DNA of 64,000 bases, from positions 434,001 through 498,000 of the forward strand of contig WIDE01000003.1 of the NCBI GenBank assembly GCA_015039315.1. Reading direction: 5' to 3'. Below, piece by piece: positions 24,121 to 35,562 of this stretch; the first letter of the stretch is position 1; every line of letters begins with the position of its first letter. The notes below the pieces were generated by a model. The model saw only the letters and a program-made list of their open reading frames with translations. It did not search any database and had not been told where the DNA came from. The stretch comes from Clavulina sp. PMI_390. Its lineage: Eukaryota; Basidiomycota; Agaricomycetes; Cantharellales; Hydnaceae. Made by a program: the position numbers and the translations under genes.

Positions 24121-24427
24121 TTACTCGAACCTGTATTATCGGATGGAACTCTACCTTGCATTTCCTGACGAGGCCAGTGATATTGTTGGCGAGAGATTTG
24201 AGATGCTGAAATGAGAATATATAATGAAGGTGATGTCAAAATACATGCTTGGGCTACACTAACAATCAGGCTCCATCCATCTCTACATGAACACATGCAG
24301 ACGAATCATACAACACCATCTAACACATCAACTAGCTGGTGGGTGTATAGGGGTAGCAAGCGAGGAAGCGCTTGTGTGCCATGGTGCCACTACACTAGGC
24401 CGGGGGGAGTACGCATCTAGAGGGTGT
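24121..24427. other. Intergenic region between convergent genes
   Basis: This holds the 3' UTRs of Sas10 and isocitrate lyase. It is AT-richer than its surroundings near 24190-24330. No feature is recognised. Confidence 0.4.
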
Positions 24428-26681
24428 CTACTTCTTCGAGAACTGGTCCTCGGTAACACCCTTGCCCATGGCTGCGGTAGACGAGATACCGCCGGTGACG
24501 GTCATCAGGAGGTTGTCCATGTACTCGGCACCACTCCACTAGAATGCCCAACGCCAACATGGTTAACAGAGATTGTGATAAAGGATATTTGAGTAAAAAC
24601 CGTACCTTTTGATGAGTGAGCACATCAGTGCCAAGCTCGCGCTCCTTGCGCTGAACAATCTCCACGTAGGCTTTCATGCCTTCTGTGGCGAAGTTCTTCG
24701 CGAAGAGGTCACTGATGTACGCGTTCGAGTGCAGGCCACCAAGCTAAATCAGAGGAAGAGCGTCAATTCAGTCAGTCAAGCTTCCAAAACCATAAAGTTG
24801 AGGCAGAGATGAGCACGTACAGTGATGAATTGCCAGACGAAGCCCAGCTTGCCGAGCTCCCAGATGTAGCTCTTCATCTCATTCGGACCCAACCCTGCGG
24901 CCTCCCAGTTGAAGCTTGGGCTCAAGTTGTATGCGAGCATGTGCTTGGGGTGTACGGCGTGCACACCAGCGGCGAACTCCTGGGCCTGAGCAAGGATAGG
25001 CTTCTTGGTCTCCATCCACAGCAGGTCAGCGTAAGGCGCAAAGGCGACAGCACGGACGATGGCAGCGGGGGTACCGCCCTGGAAGCGGTAGTAGCCCTCT
25101 CGGGTGCGGGGGAGATCCCAGTTGAAGTATGGGACCTTGGAGGCGGGGAGGGAGTAGGGCTTGGAGGTGACAATCTTGATGGACTCCTCGTGGGAGTGTT
25201 TTCCGAGCTCAGTGAAGAGCTTGGCGAGCTGAGGGGAGGAGGAAGAGAGGCGGGCGTGGGCAGCGTACGCTTCGGTGAGCGCCTCAGGGAAAGTCTTGAG
25301 ATTTGCAGCGGTGATCCACTTGTCCTCAATGTCCTGTAGCTCAGGTCCATTGACTCCCTTGGCCTCTGCCTTCGTCAGGGCGTTCACTAGCGATTCAGTG
25401 AGCGCAGGGTTTGTGGTCCCCTGAATGAAGCAGTGGTCGCGATCGTCAATGTTTGAGGTAATGAGGGTTGCGGCCTCGGAATCGGTCCTGGCCACCACAA
25501 GGTTCTCGACGCCCATGATATCATACTGCAGGCGAATCGCGACCAAGCGATTGATGTGCTCAGAAATAGGGACGAGAACTTTGCCCGCCATATGGCCGCA
25601 CTTCTTCGTGCCGGGTGCCTGGTCCTCAACGTGAATTCCAGCGGCACCCTTCTCAACGAAGAGCTTGGTGAGCTTGATGACGGCGGTGATACCACCATGC
25701 CCAGTGTCACCATCGGCGACGATGGGGCGGAGATAATCAACATAAGGGGTTTGAGCCGCTTGAGCAGGAGTGAGGTTTGACCGAGCCTCGCGCTGTTTGC
25801 GATCATGGAAAAGTTGGGCCTGGAACAGGTGCTCGACCTTCAAGGGGACCGTGTTGGAGGGATAATCTGCACAACACCGAAACAAAGTCAGCTACACTCA
25901 TCGAGGTCGGCCGATAGCGAATAATCCTCACCAGCCAAGTCTGGAAAAACGAAATCACGGAATTTCGATCAAATCCGATTAGTTTCTCGGGAGGGTACGG
26001 AACGCAAACGAGTCAGAAGCGTACCTGGGCCAGGTTCATTAGTCGAGCTCGCTATAGAATTGAGCGGCGGTCACTACAATTGAGCATTGCATGAACAAGA
26101 GGGAGCAAACGCACCTGTACTCGATGATTGCCATCCAGAGACGTATACGGTCTCAAGATATTTAGCCATCTGGGTTATTTGCACAGGGTCCAGCCTGCGC
26201 CAGCAGAAGAGAGGCAGGGATAGCAATGACTTGCGTCAGATGTCCTGCAAGAGATCTGCGAAAGGGCGGCAAGGAAAACCAGGACGACTTACGCGCCATA
26301 GGTGTGCGAAGGTGTACCATTCTTGTTGTGCTCAGTTAGAAGCTTCCACAGCTTCTTGCCTTGCAGGTCGGAGGGATAGGAGATCTTGAGTGTGCCTCGT
26401 TTGGCGACAACCTGGGACGCTGTGTAGGGACGTGTGACTTTAGCGAATCGGGAGGACTGTAGGCATCATGGAGCCAGGTCGCATGAAGCCGTTTGCGATT
26501 GTCGATGGTGTTGTGAGTGGACCGTCATCGTCATCGTCGTCGGCAATGCGGGGTAGGAATAAGCGGCTGTACATCAACAAGGGGCACACTCAATTTCAAC
26601 AGCTCGTGAGATAGAACGGACCTTCCACCATTCCTCGACCTCTGCGACCTCCTTTTGGAACGCCTGAGCCTCGCTTGACAT
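24428..26681 (-). CDS. ICL1: Isocitrate lyase (glyoxylate cycle)
   Basis: This enzyme splits isocitrate into glyoxylate and succinate, allowing growth on acetate and fatty acids. The start at 26681 gives [19 protein letters not shown], followed by several small 5' exons. The long exon (to about 24820) holds [52 protein letters not shown] with the isocitrate-lyase signature KKCGH (active-site cysteine), [30 protein letters not shown] and [18 protein letters not shown]. The C terminus, in two small exons, ends TEDQFSKK at 24428. The end SKK is not the classical SKL peroxisomal signal, so location (cytosol or peroxisome) is open. In other fungi it is glucose-repressed and acetate-induced. The 3-hydroxyacyl-CoA dehydrogenase gene lies 372 bases upstream on the same strand. 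Confidence 0.96.
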
Positions 26682-27053
26682 TGTGAAGGGTAGAATACTA
26701 GTTGATGGTGGTGTGAGGAAGGAGGTGGAGGGGGGGAAGAAGGAAACGCCGGTGGGAGGTACAAAGTGGCGCTCATGGACGGCTACAAGTCTGAGTCTAA
26801 ATACCGTCTCCAGAGGTGGTTCGGGCGGACTCTTCACGTGCATATCATATCGATCTCTCCAATTCAACCCCTTCCGGCAACCTCTCGCACCGACGTGCTT
26901 TTGCACAAATCTGGGCCGACGGCTCGTGAATCTGTCACAGGATTTAGACACACATCCCTGGAATTCTATTGCCCGATGCAATCAGCCATCCATACAATAC
27001 GTTCCCCTAAACTATCTTCCCAGGTGGAGGCACACACAACCCGTCCTCAGCAT
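26682..27053. other. Isocitrate lyase promoter region
   Basis: This 372-base region lies between the 3-hydroxyacyl-CoA dehydrogenase stop and the isocitrate lyase start. A pyrimidine-rich stretch on the minus strand (26690-26760, GAGGG/GGAGG on plus) lies just before the start, typical of fungal core promoters. I searched by eye for CCTCGG/CCGAGG fatty-acid-response motifs and saw none here. Confidence 0.4.
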
Positions 27054-28994
27054 TTACTTCTTCGAGTATTTGTAGATTCCCTCTCCGCTCTTCACTCCGA
27101 GTTTTCCCTGTGCAACTAAATCATCCAACGTCTTCGAGGGCTGCAGCAAATGCTTCGGGACCCGACTGTCGCCTTGCTGAGCACGCTTTAGCCATCCATC
27201 ACCGATGGCCTTGCCTAAGCACACGGGCGGCGCATTAGTTCCCACTCGGTGACTAGGATCATCGAGCCCCAGCGTGGTAAAGCTCGCTCACCGATGTCTA
27301 AACCCACAGCGTCCTGCAGCTCTAGGGGACCCATAGCTGTCGACGACGAGTTCAAGCCCAGACGTTAATCGTACAGATTAATATAGACGGCCGAATAAAA
27401 GAGGGCGCGATGCGCCATCGAGGGATGCGGTTGCTCGCGGAAATGAGACAGGCGGCACTTAGGCATGAAGACAAATCATCCACGACTCACGATGGCCAGC
27501 CCCGAGCTTCATGGCTGTATCAATATCCCTAGCCTATGTCCAGTGCAGGTCAAAGTTAGCACTCGTTAGAGGTTTGGAGCTCGACAACCGTCCAGAAAAC
27601 CCGTAGCTCTCTGCTCACCGAAGCATCCCCGCGTTCATACATGGCGATCGCCTCACGGATATAGGGGATCAGCCTTCAAAAAGAACACTGTCAAACGCCG
27701 CATTCTGAACACACGGTGACAGTCTTGGTAGAAGAACCCACAGTCGATTCACAATGAACCTTTGACCAGGTGATCATCAACAGGCAAAACGTCAGCGTCA
27801 TGCGCCACATAAATCCATAGTACGGGAACAACACACCCTGGAGTATCTTTACACGCCACAGGGACCTTCCCTAATTGCTTCGAGAAGGCGAAAAGGCTGT
27901 CAAAGACCTCGGCGGCTGTTTCCTCCGTTCGAATTACTTCCACGAGCTTCATTGCGGGGCTGTTATGAAATGTCAAGTTGAATGATAAGATTGTGTCTCA
28001 ACGTCAGCGCATATTGGAGCAGGGTATGACCAGACAGAACATACACAGCTAAGGCGTAGGATTAATCCATGACGTCAGTTACTCGTGCCAGCCACTCCGA
28101 CCACAGGAAAAGGACTCACGACTGAAGAAATGAAGACCACCAAACCTTCAACAGCCACCATAGCCATTTGTCAGCCAAAAAAAGCCGCAAGTGCACAAAA
28201 TAGCAAAATTACCTTAGCCTCCTGGCGTCTGGCAGTTTACTTCCAATCTCTGTGATTGACAAGCTGCTTGTGTTTGACACAAAGATGCACGTAGGCTTTG
28301 CCGCAACGTCTAAGGAGGCGAACAGCTTTTGCTTCACATCCAAATTCTCGACAATTGCCTCGATGACAAGGTCAGCCCTGTGGTTGAAAGATACCACATG
28401 TTAGCGCCCAATCGGGCTCAAAATATAGGATTGGGACATACTCAGCAACAGCACTGACGCTATCTGTCGTCGTCTTCAGCCGCGACACAATCTCATCAAC
28501 ATTGACGGAAGCTCCAGCCTTCTTGGCGAAGCGCGTCAAGGATTTAGCGATGTTTTTCTTTCCTTGGTCAAGGAACTTCTCCGATATGTCGCAAAGGGTT
28601 ACCTATTAGGAGTCATTAGGAGTCGATGTAACACTCAAGAGTATACCACCAAGTAATCCTACCGAGAACCCCTTTTGGATGGCAACTTCTGCAATGCCAG
28701 CACCTAGAAATATTCAAATGTTCACGAATTGTGAGGCATATTCTGCGTAAGAAGTGATAAATAGATCGTACCCATAAGCCCAGCTCCGAAGATAGTAACA
28801 TTGCGGATAGTGGATCCAGCGGAAGGAGAGAGACTTTTTGATGAGCCTGAGCTGCTAGCACCTGCTGCGCTCAGACTAAGGAGGGAGGTGGAGCCAGCCG
28901 CGGCACTTGCGGCGCTGGACTGTGAACCAGCAATATGGCGAGTTGTGGCCGCCAGCCTTCGAGCGGCAACGCTAGATGGCGATTCAAGGCTCAT
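27054..28994 (-). CDS. 3-hydroxyacyl-CoA dehydrogenase, mitochondrial type (HADH)
   Basis: This enzyme performs the NAD-dependent third step of fatty-acid beta-oxidation. The start at 28994 gives [20 protein letters not shown], a Ser/Ala/Arg-rich likely mitochondrial presequence, then [11 protein letters not shown] (NAD-binding GxGxxG), [19 protein letters not shown] and [20 protein letters not shown]. The catalytic-histidine motif is assembled over four exons: FGGLHFFS (ending at 28120), a 4-base exon (28045-28048), and an exon starting at 27959, which together read [14 protein letters not shown]. Joining the outer exons directly would give an early stop. Next comes KDTPG, an 18-base exon (27742-27759, FIVNR), then [30 protein letters not shown] and the tail [16 protein letters not shown]. 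About eleven exons are implied. An in-frame ATG at 29021 would add nine residues. The neighbouring isocitrate lyase suggests a shared lipid-growth context. Confidence 0.93.
28045..28048 (-). other. 4-base micro-exon of the HADH gene
   Basis: The minus strand reads CCTTAG, then CTGT, then GTATGT, an acceptor and a donor separated by four bases. The flanking introns are 71 bases (28049-28119) and 85 bases (27960-28044). The four bases turn AGT-C and C-CCC into Ser-Pro-Val-Pro, the conserved HADH motif. Confidence 0.8.
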
Positions 28995-29848
28995 AGTGGT
29001 GAGTTGTAGTAGGAGTATCAAACAAATGTAGGACAGAAATCCTCAGCAGAATAGGGAATAGCTTGGATTAGGTCGAGGGGTTCAATGACGAAGCGGAGTC
29101 TGTCCGAGTATATCTCTTCGGATACAGGGTCGAAGGCTAGCCGGAAGAGGTTCTGATGCAGATGGGGATGGCTCTTGCGATCTTCTCGAGGGGTCAGCTG
29201 TGCCGGTTAACCGGTGGACGTTGATGTGGGGTTTGTTTACCACTCGACTGGCTCCGTTGACGACAACAAAGAGGCTCCACAAGATCACTGCTATTTTGCC
29301 TCAACGATACATACTACGGTATTATGTAGACATTCATTGTAACCATGTGGGCGATTTGATAGTGTTAAGCATGCATTTATTGTAGACCTCAAGATAACAT
29401 CTAACAGATGTGAAGCTACACCACACTAAATTTGTACGAGCAACACACGGCTGAATAAAAATAATGGCCAATACTGGTCGCAACCCGCAGGGTTCATTCT
29501 TGTGGAGTGCATCGCGTGCCTTTCCAAAAGGCGGGGCGAAATTGAATAGGCACGAATAGCGCTCACGCCCTAGGCTATGTCGATTACAGGCATGCAAGAG
29601 GCTTAAGGGGCGGCACGGGCGCACGAAGTAGCCCACATAGCCGTGCGGCGCCCACAAATCCCTCTCCAGCCTATAATGTGGAGGACTGGTCTCCCAAGTC
29701 CAGGATGTTTGAGAGTAGATGATGGAGGAAGGCGTTGTGAATGATGCTGTTGGAATTGCAACGGCCGATGGGAGGATTTGGTTAGGATATCGCATGGCAT
29801 AGGATTGTTGGAGTTGGGGAGCGTAAAGGTGAAGGAATTGGAGTGAGG
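28995..29848. other. Intergenic region with HADH promoter
   Basis: This 854-base stretch holds the promoter of the dehydrogenase gene and the 3' flank of the next minus-strand gene. The frames present show no conserved motif. A perfect 12-base palindrome at 29213-29224 is listed separately. Confidence 0.4.
29213..29224. promoter_or_regulatory. Perfect 12-base palindrome upstream of HADH
   Basis: CCGGTTAACCGG lies about 220 bases upstream of the dehydrogenase start. CGG half-sites in inverted orientation are typical of Zn2Cys6 regulators (CCG-N6-CGG here), so this could be an operator. That is inference from the motif alone. Confidence 0.3.
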
Positions 29849-30408
29849 TTATGAGGAAGACTGGCGCGACGAGGACGCTATTTGCTGGGCAGCCTTCTTG
29901 TCCTCTTCCGAAAGCTGGAAAAAGGAAGCTTTCTGTCGGTCGAGCCAACGACGAGGCTAATGGGTCAGAGTATGCGTTAACAGTGGTTGTTAGTGAGGTC
30001 GAGCAAAAGTCCATGCTAATCGAGGGATCATATCAATTTAGTGAGAGACATACTGCAGAAAACACATGCTCATGAGGCCCAAAATCAGCGACGAAAATCC
30101 CGTATCCAGTCAAAACTGTATAATCGTTCGTCCAAGTGGCCACACACAGACAGGGAAGACGAATGACAGTATCACATTTTGAGTGAGAGCAATCCGTTCG
30201 AACCCCCAGTCAGTCAAGGCTCGGAAGACCATAGAGAATAGTAATAAGACTCACAAACAACGCTGAGGGTGGTGATGATACTCGAGGCTCGCTGAATACG
30301 GATAGGCATTCCAGTCCTGTTCATCCGCCTTCTGTAAGAGTCAGATTGCTCTAGCGTGCCTAGCTCCTCTGGAAGGCCAGAAGAAGGGAGCGTCTTTTTC
30401 ATAGACAT
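29849..30408 (-). CDS. Small single-pass membrane protein of unknown function
   Basis: Three exons in exact phase (30408-30255, 30115-30054, 29956-29849) encode 107 residues. The introns are 139 and 97 bases with GTGAGT and GTATGT donors. The protein starts MSMKKTLPSSGLPEE. It has a basic segment (SYRRRMNRTGMPIRIQRASS), one hydrophobic segment (IITTLSVVFLTGYGIFV), then ADFGPHEHVFSAPRRWLDR and a charged tail (LSEEDKKAAQQIASSS). The positively charged flank before the helix and the small size resemble inner-mitochondrial-membrane or ER tail proteins. I do not recognise the family. Consistent phase through two introns and a plausible topology argue that it is a real gene. It lies just downstream of ERV46 on the same strand. 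Confidence 0.7.
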
Positions 30409-30693
30409 GATGAATTGCTTGAAACGAGGGTAGGTGTTATGCAAGCTTTCACAAATTGCTGGTGACACGGAACAGACAAAAGTTGAGGTGTTGTTTGGTC
30501 TCTAACGAGTGCTCCGAACCAAACAGTGGAACGGGCAGCAGTGAATTGCTGCACATTATTACAAAATCATGATCGTGACACACGCAGAAGAGTGGCCAAT
30601 AGATGTTATTGCAGGAAGAGTAACATGAGGGTAGTGATACAGCTAAAAAGCTACGGGCAACATGAAAGATACGGTAGTTCTGCGGTGTATAGA

Positions 30694-32472
30694 TCACATC
30701 ATCTTCCCGTTGCTGCTCGCTGCGCCGCCCTTGAGCTTGCTTGTCGCGGAGAAGACAAACGAGTCGAGCAAGGTGGCGATCGTCAGGACACCACCTACAA
30801 TCGCACATGTCCTAGGGTAACAACCGCGTAAGCTACGCGATCAATACGCGAGATTCAACATGTTACTTACGACGTTAGGAAGTGCGCAAAGCTTTGCCTG
30901 GTCTCCACGTGATGCACTTGCATCGGGGAGATCTCAAAGTTGAAGTAGACACCAGGCTGGGAGGTATGTTGCCTGCTTGCCATGAGACCTTGAGCGTTCT
31001 TGTGTGCAGCGTTGGTCTCGCCAAGGTCGCGCTGGTAGGTAGTAACGCTGTATTGGTGGGTACCAACCTGGGATGCGCAATTGTTCAGAATTTTGATATT
31101 TCAGCTACGCTGATGATGTTTCTCTTACCGAGTGCCTGTTCAAGAACTTGTAGCGGGTAGAAACAACCTTGAGGAAGTACTGGAACATATATTGTGGAGT
31201 TCTCGCCTTTTGAACAAGAGATCCATTCAGGACAAGGTCTCACTTAAAGCAGGAAGTGTGAGGGGCGACTCACGTGGGCATAATGCTTGTCCAGAGGCAT
31301 CCTAGCCCATCCAAGCTTGTTCATCATCGCCTCCTTCTGGCGAACCTTGAAGCCTTCCTCGTCGCTCTCGAAGCGGAAGTTCTCGACTACATGGCCCCAG
31401 TTATGTACTTCAGTATCCTTGAGGTATGGCACCAGATCGTGGAAATTGACTCCGTTGGTCTGGAACGAACGGCCAGGCGAGAAGAGAAGGTTACCGACGA
31501 CCTTGTTGACTTTGATGCGACCGGCGATGTTGCAGCCTTCACCAGACTGAGCTTGAATCTTTTCGGTCCAGTTCTCGGAGACACACTATGGGAACATCCA
31601 TGATAAGACTTCTTGGCGATTCACGCAAGCTAGCAATCAAGAATCCATACCTGCTCGATCGAATCGGGGTTGCTGAAGCTCCAGCCACGGTTAAGGTATG
31701 CCTGTCTGACGTCCTCGCAAGTCTGGCAGCAGCCACCCTCGGGCTCCATACCGCCGTAGCAAGATCCACAGTAGTTCGGTCCACGGGCAGAAGCAGCCTT
31801 GTCCAAGTCGCTCTTAAGCTCTACACACAGGGCAGAGCGGTGAATGGTCACAAATTGACGTATTTAAGCAGCGAGAAGCGGCTCTTACCATTAAGAACGC
31901 TAGTCTCTACTTTATCGCCTTGAGAGTTAATGCGAGTTTTAAGGATGTTGTGTGTGAGATCGGTTTGCAGCTCGCCGGAGATATCAGTGACGTCCACGCT
32001 AACCACTAAATAACGCTTTTAGCACGTAGCAACGCATGGTCTGAGGACTTAATAGCTCACAGTAGCACGGTACTCTCGGGAATGTAACGTTGAAGACGAC
32101 ATTGAGCTTCTCTCCTCTACTCCTGTCAACAATGATCGACGTGTCGGTATGGACTCGTCGATAGTCCAAAAATTCGACCATTGTAAAGCTGAGAATGACG
32201 GCAGCAGATATTAATGTCACTGATTAAGGAAGGCCAGTCTCAGTCGTCAGTATTATGCTAGACTGCCAGCGTGCGCCAAGCCACAGTGCTGGAGAGCTAT
32301 TGTACATACGGAGACCGCCTGTTCTCGTCTTGATTTTGACATCTTCCATTGTCTAGTATTGATGCATCGATTAGCATCTAGCCCAAAAGAGTTTTGCTTC
32401 CAAGATATGATCCCGGCATACCTTGCCAAAGGCATCGACGCCCTTGAATTGACCGAGGAAACCCTTCGCCAT
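30694..32472 (-). CDS. ERV46: Erv46/ERGIC3, COPII vesicle cargo receptor
   Basis: Erv46 forms a complex with Erv41 that cycles between ER and Golgi and retrieves cargo. The start at 32472 gives MAKGFLGQFKGVDAFGK, then an N-terminal membrane segment (TLISAAVILSFTMVEFLDYR), followed by the luminal region: VVFNVTFPRVPCY, DVTDISGELQTDL, NYCGSCYGG, GCCQTCEDVRQAYLNRGW (conserved cysteine cluster), CNIAGRIKVNKVVGN and FSPGRSFQTNGV. A late exon encodes QYFLKVVSTRYKFLN and VYFNFEISPMQVHHVETR. The second membrane segment is CAIVGGVLTIATLLDSFVF, with a short cytosolic tail ending NGKMM at 30694. A C-terminal hydrophobic/basic ER-export motif is usual in this family; I do not see a clear one. About ten exons are implied. 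Confidence 0.94.
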
Positions 32473-32839
32473 TGTAGCGCGATACAAGTGGACGAATATT
32501 ACAATGTTTCACTGCAACGCAGATGCAGGTGATAACAGAAAAGTAGAGGTGAGAGGTGAGAGGCTAGAAAGAAAGACACGCTAGAAAAGGTGAACAAAGG
32601 TCCGGAGGGGGTGAGAGGTTGTCTGGTGATGTGCGCTGGCTCGTTCCCACGGGTATGACACGTACATCAATAGTAATATGGCCACACGACAGAAACCAGC
32701 ACACTATATCGCCGACGATGCCGCGCTCAAATATATTCTTTTTATTTTCCAGACAATAAAAACAAGAGTGATAAACAATATATATTGTCCACTGATCCGG
32801 AAGCCACTTTTTCACTTGACAGCCAACGACACCAGCAGA
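32473..32839. other. Intergenic region, ERV46 promoter and VPS45 3' flank
   Basis: This 367-base region contains an AT-rich patch at 32720-32800 that probably includes the VPS45 3' UTR. No gene or repeat is seen. Confidence 0.4.
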
Positions 32840-35251
32840 TCAAGAGAGGCCTCTCTCCACTCCCTGCCTGACCTTGCCAATCAGGTTGAGGACGCCATCT
32901 CGAATACCGTCCGCTTGAACGTTGATCCCGTTTTCACCCGACGTTCGGTAGACACCAGTCCCGCCAGGTCCACCCACGCTCACTTGAATCCCGCCAAGCT
33001 GGACATTCAGGCCTGGCGTCGGGGGTTGCCCAGGGATAGTGGTGGCAGCGGTTGTCTCGGGGACGGATGTTGCGCCACCGACAACAGTTGAAGCGGCAGA
33101 TTGGAGGAGGTAGAGGAAACTATGGTGGCATGATCGAGGAGTTGTCAGCATGCGATACTGATCCTGATGTAACCCAATAGTTACGAACCTTGATGAGTTG
33201 TGAATACAGGTGCCTCCTAGCAAAATGCGAGTTCCAGAGGTCCCAGCTTCCGCGTTTAGTTTTGCAACCAACTTTGCTTCCTCATATGTAGTCCCACCAA
33301 CCATGAATAAGATGACATCCTGTGGCCTGCACGAGCATTCTGTGTGAGCAATACACTCATGCTGATACCGTGGAATAGCTCACCTCTGAAACGCAGGGTG
33401 GTTAGGTCCAGGGTTCTGGGGGCCAGCTCCGCTATTTGAGCCGGCAGGAGGATCGATGAATGGATAGCTTGTATCGCGCAATTTGCCCTTCAGCAGTGGG
33501 TCGAGCATTTCGGCCATCAAAGGAGTATGTTGAGTATATACATTCTCCACGCCCTAACATCAAAATAAGGGCATCGAGTAAGCACACGAAGACACCATAA
33601 GGAAGTGGGTACGCACCTTGAGACCTTTCAATGCGCTTCGTCCTCTCGAGAACAAGGTCGCATTGGAAAAAAGGCCGCCTTGTCGTTTATCTGCGCCAGC
33701 AAGATGCAAGACAACATAAACCAGCTACCCACTTCTATTAGCGAATGATGTAGGAAAGAGGAAGAATGTGGCACATACCTTCGACTCATTCTCCGATACT
33801 CCATTCTTCTTCAGCAAATCGACAACAGCATCAATGGCGTTACCCGAATTTCTTTGGTATCTCAGCGCATAGAGCATCGCTAGCCTAAGCTTGTTGACCG
33901 GGAGGACACCCGGATCCTGAATGATGTTTTGGACTGTCTTCAGGTCGTTGGCATGGGTATTTCCCGTGCCCACCATTGTCTGCTCCGCCTCGCTCACATC
34001 CAGAAGCTTATCTCGCCCAACCAACCTCGAGAGCTCACCGACCAATGCCACATGTTTCGCGACATTGCCACCAAGCTTGCGGAATTCTGGGTATGATTCC
34101 ACGAACCGTTTCATGTCTGCGACCGTCTCGATCACCTTTGAAGAGGAAGATTGGGTCTGGTAGGCGTCCACGTAGGACTTGAGGGCTTCTCCCAAATCAC
34201 CAAAATTCGACAAGAGATGTTGAGCGTAGAAGGGATCGGACTGGGGGTTGAGGGTGATTTCCTAGATTATGACATCACTAAGAATTATTCAGAGGGCAAG
34301 CAAAGAGTTTACCTACCCGAAGCTCTGGTGTAACGTCAGGTACGTGTGATAGATCGACTCTGCCGTTGATGATTCCAAGTAACTCGTGAACCATCGCCTG
34401 GTATGTCCACTGCGAGAGTAGCGGCGTGACAGGATCGTTTAGCCGGTCAAGAATGACAAGGACTGGAGGAGTTTGCGTGGGGCGAAAATCAAATAAAGCT
34501 GCGTTGTCTTCCGTGAATTTCTAGAATAGTGGGTCAGTTAGGGGGAAGTAATCGAAAGGCTGCAAAAGTACTATACCTTTACTTCTGACCCAAGCCTCTT
34601 CGCCATGGGACTCATCCTTTCATACCGAATTAGAGGCTTCTTCTTGAGACTCAGAAGCACCGCCGATATTGAATGCACGGTGCTCCTAAGGGCATCGGTA
34701 CTCCAGCTCGTCGATGAAGAACCGTACAGCGGCTCCTTCTCGGATGGAGTATGATTCAGGGAGAAGAGGTATGGTAGGATGGGCGAGTAATCGGCAAAGA
34801 ATTCTTGGACTTCGCGAACGAGCTCGAATGTGTCTGCTTCCGCTAGCCCTTCGATGACAGACTTGGAGAGAACGTTACTAAAGTCTTTCTTCGATACGAC
34901 CGCGTTAGAATCACAGCACACGCATTGGAATAGTTACCAGGTAGCTGGGAAGTCAGGACACTCACACAGATAATATTCCCCATATTTGGGTTCGCCCAAT
35001 TCTTGCCTAATGGCTTCCAGGCTCTCTTCGCTCGGTGATAGGAAGCAAACACACTTCAAGTGCGGCATCCTTTCCCGTCGCATGTTGTCTATCCGGTCAG
35101 TTAAATAAACCTGATGGGTGAGGAGGTCGGATTGTGTGGATGCCAGAGAGATGATTGGCGTGGTGTGAGTGTCCAGGAGCAGGACCTTGATGGCATTTGG
35201 GGTGGAGACCATCTTGGTCGTGTATGTGCGAACAGCATGGAGGACGTCCAT
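32840..35251 (-). CDS. VPS45: Vacuolar sorting protein Vps45 (Sec1/Munc18 family)
   Basis: Vps45 binds the endosomal/TGN syntaxin Tlg2 and promotes SNARE-complex assembly for Golgi-to-endosome traffic. The start at 35251 gives [15 protein letters not shown], followed by [20 protein letters not shown] and VYLTDRIDN, then [18 protein letters not shown] and GEYYL. Later exons carry [19 protein letters not shown] and [12 protein letters not shown], the classic SM-family signature [18 protein letters not shown]. Next are [31 protein letters not shown] and [20 protein letters not shown] (FIVGGxTYEE signature). The C terminus has a Pro/Gly/Thr-rich extension and ends at 32840. It is divergent from APC10 with 311 bases between the starts. 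Confidence 0.95.
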
Positions 35252-35562
35252 CGCCGTAGAGATGTATGCCTAGCAAGCGACGTGGTCAACTGCGCTGGGA
35301 GTCCGAATTCCAAGCGGCGTCAGGGCTGAGGTGTTTGGTCGTTATCAACAGAGACATACAACGTGTTCCGCTCTGCATGCTATTGGCTTTGTGCAGTTGA
35401 CCACACCGTTTCAAAAATCGTAAAAATCGTTCGAGGCAAGGATCGCGGACTCAGTTCTCCTAGCCTTCTGGACCGAGCGAAGTCTCTCATCGACCCACCT
35501 CATCCTGTAAAGCGCGTCGTGCCTCTCTAGAACAACAGCCTGCTATTTCCTTCTAAGCCAAA
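35252..35562. promoter_or_regulatory. Shared divergent promoter region of VPS45 and APC10
   Basis: These 311 bases between two divergent start codons must contain both promoters. No TATA box is evident. The stretch is rich in TC/CT near 35440-35540. Confidence 0.4.

Noticed and set aside
24809..25350. Plus-strand frames of up to 176 residues opposite isocitrate lyase
   Set aside because: They are Glu/Gly/Leu-rich shadows of the strongly coding minus strand.
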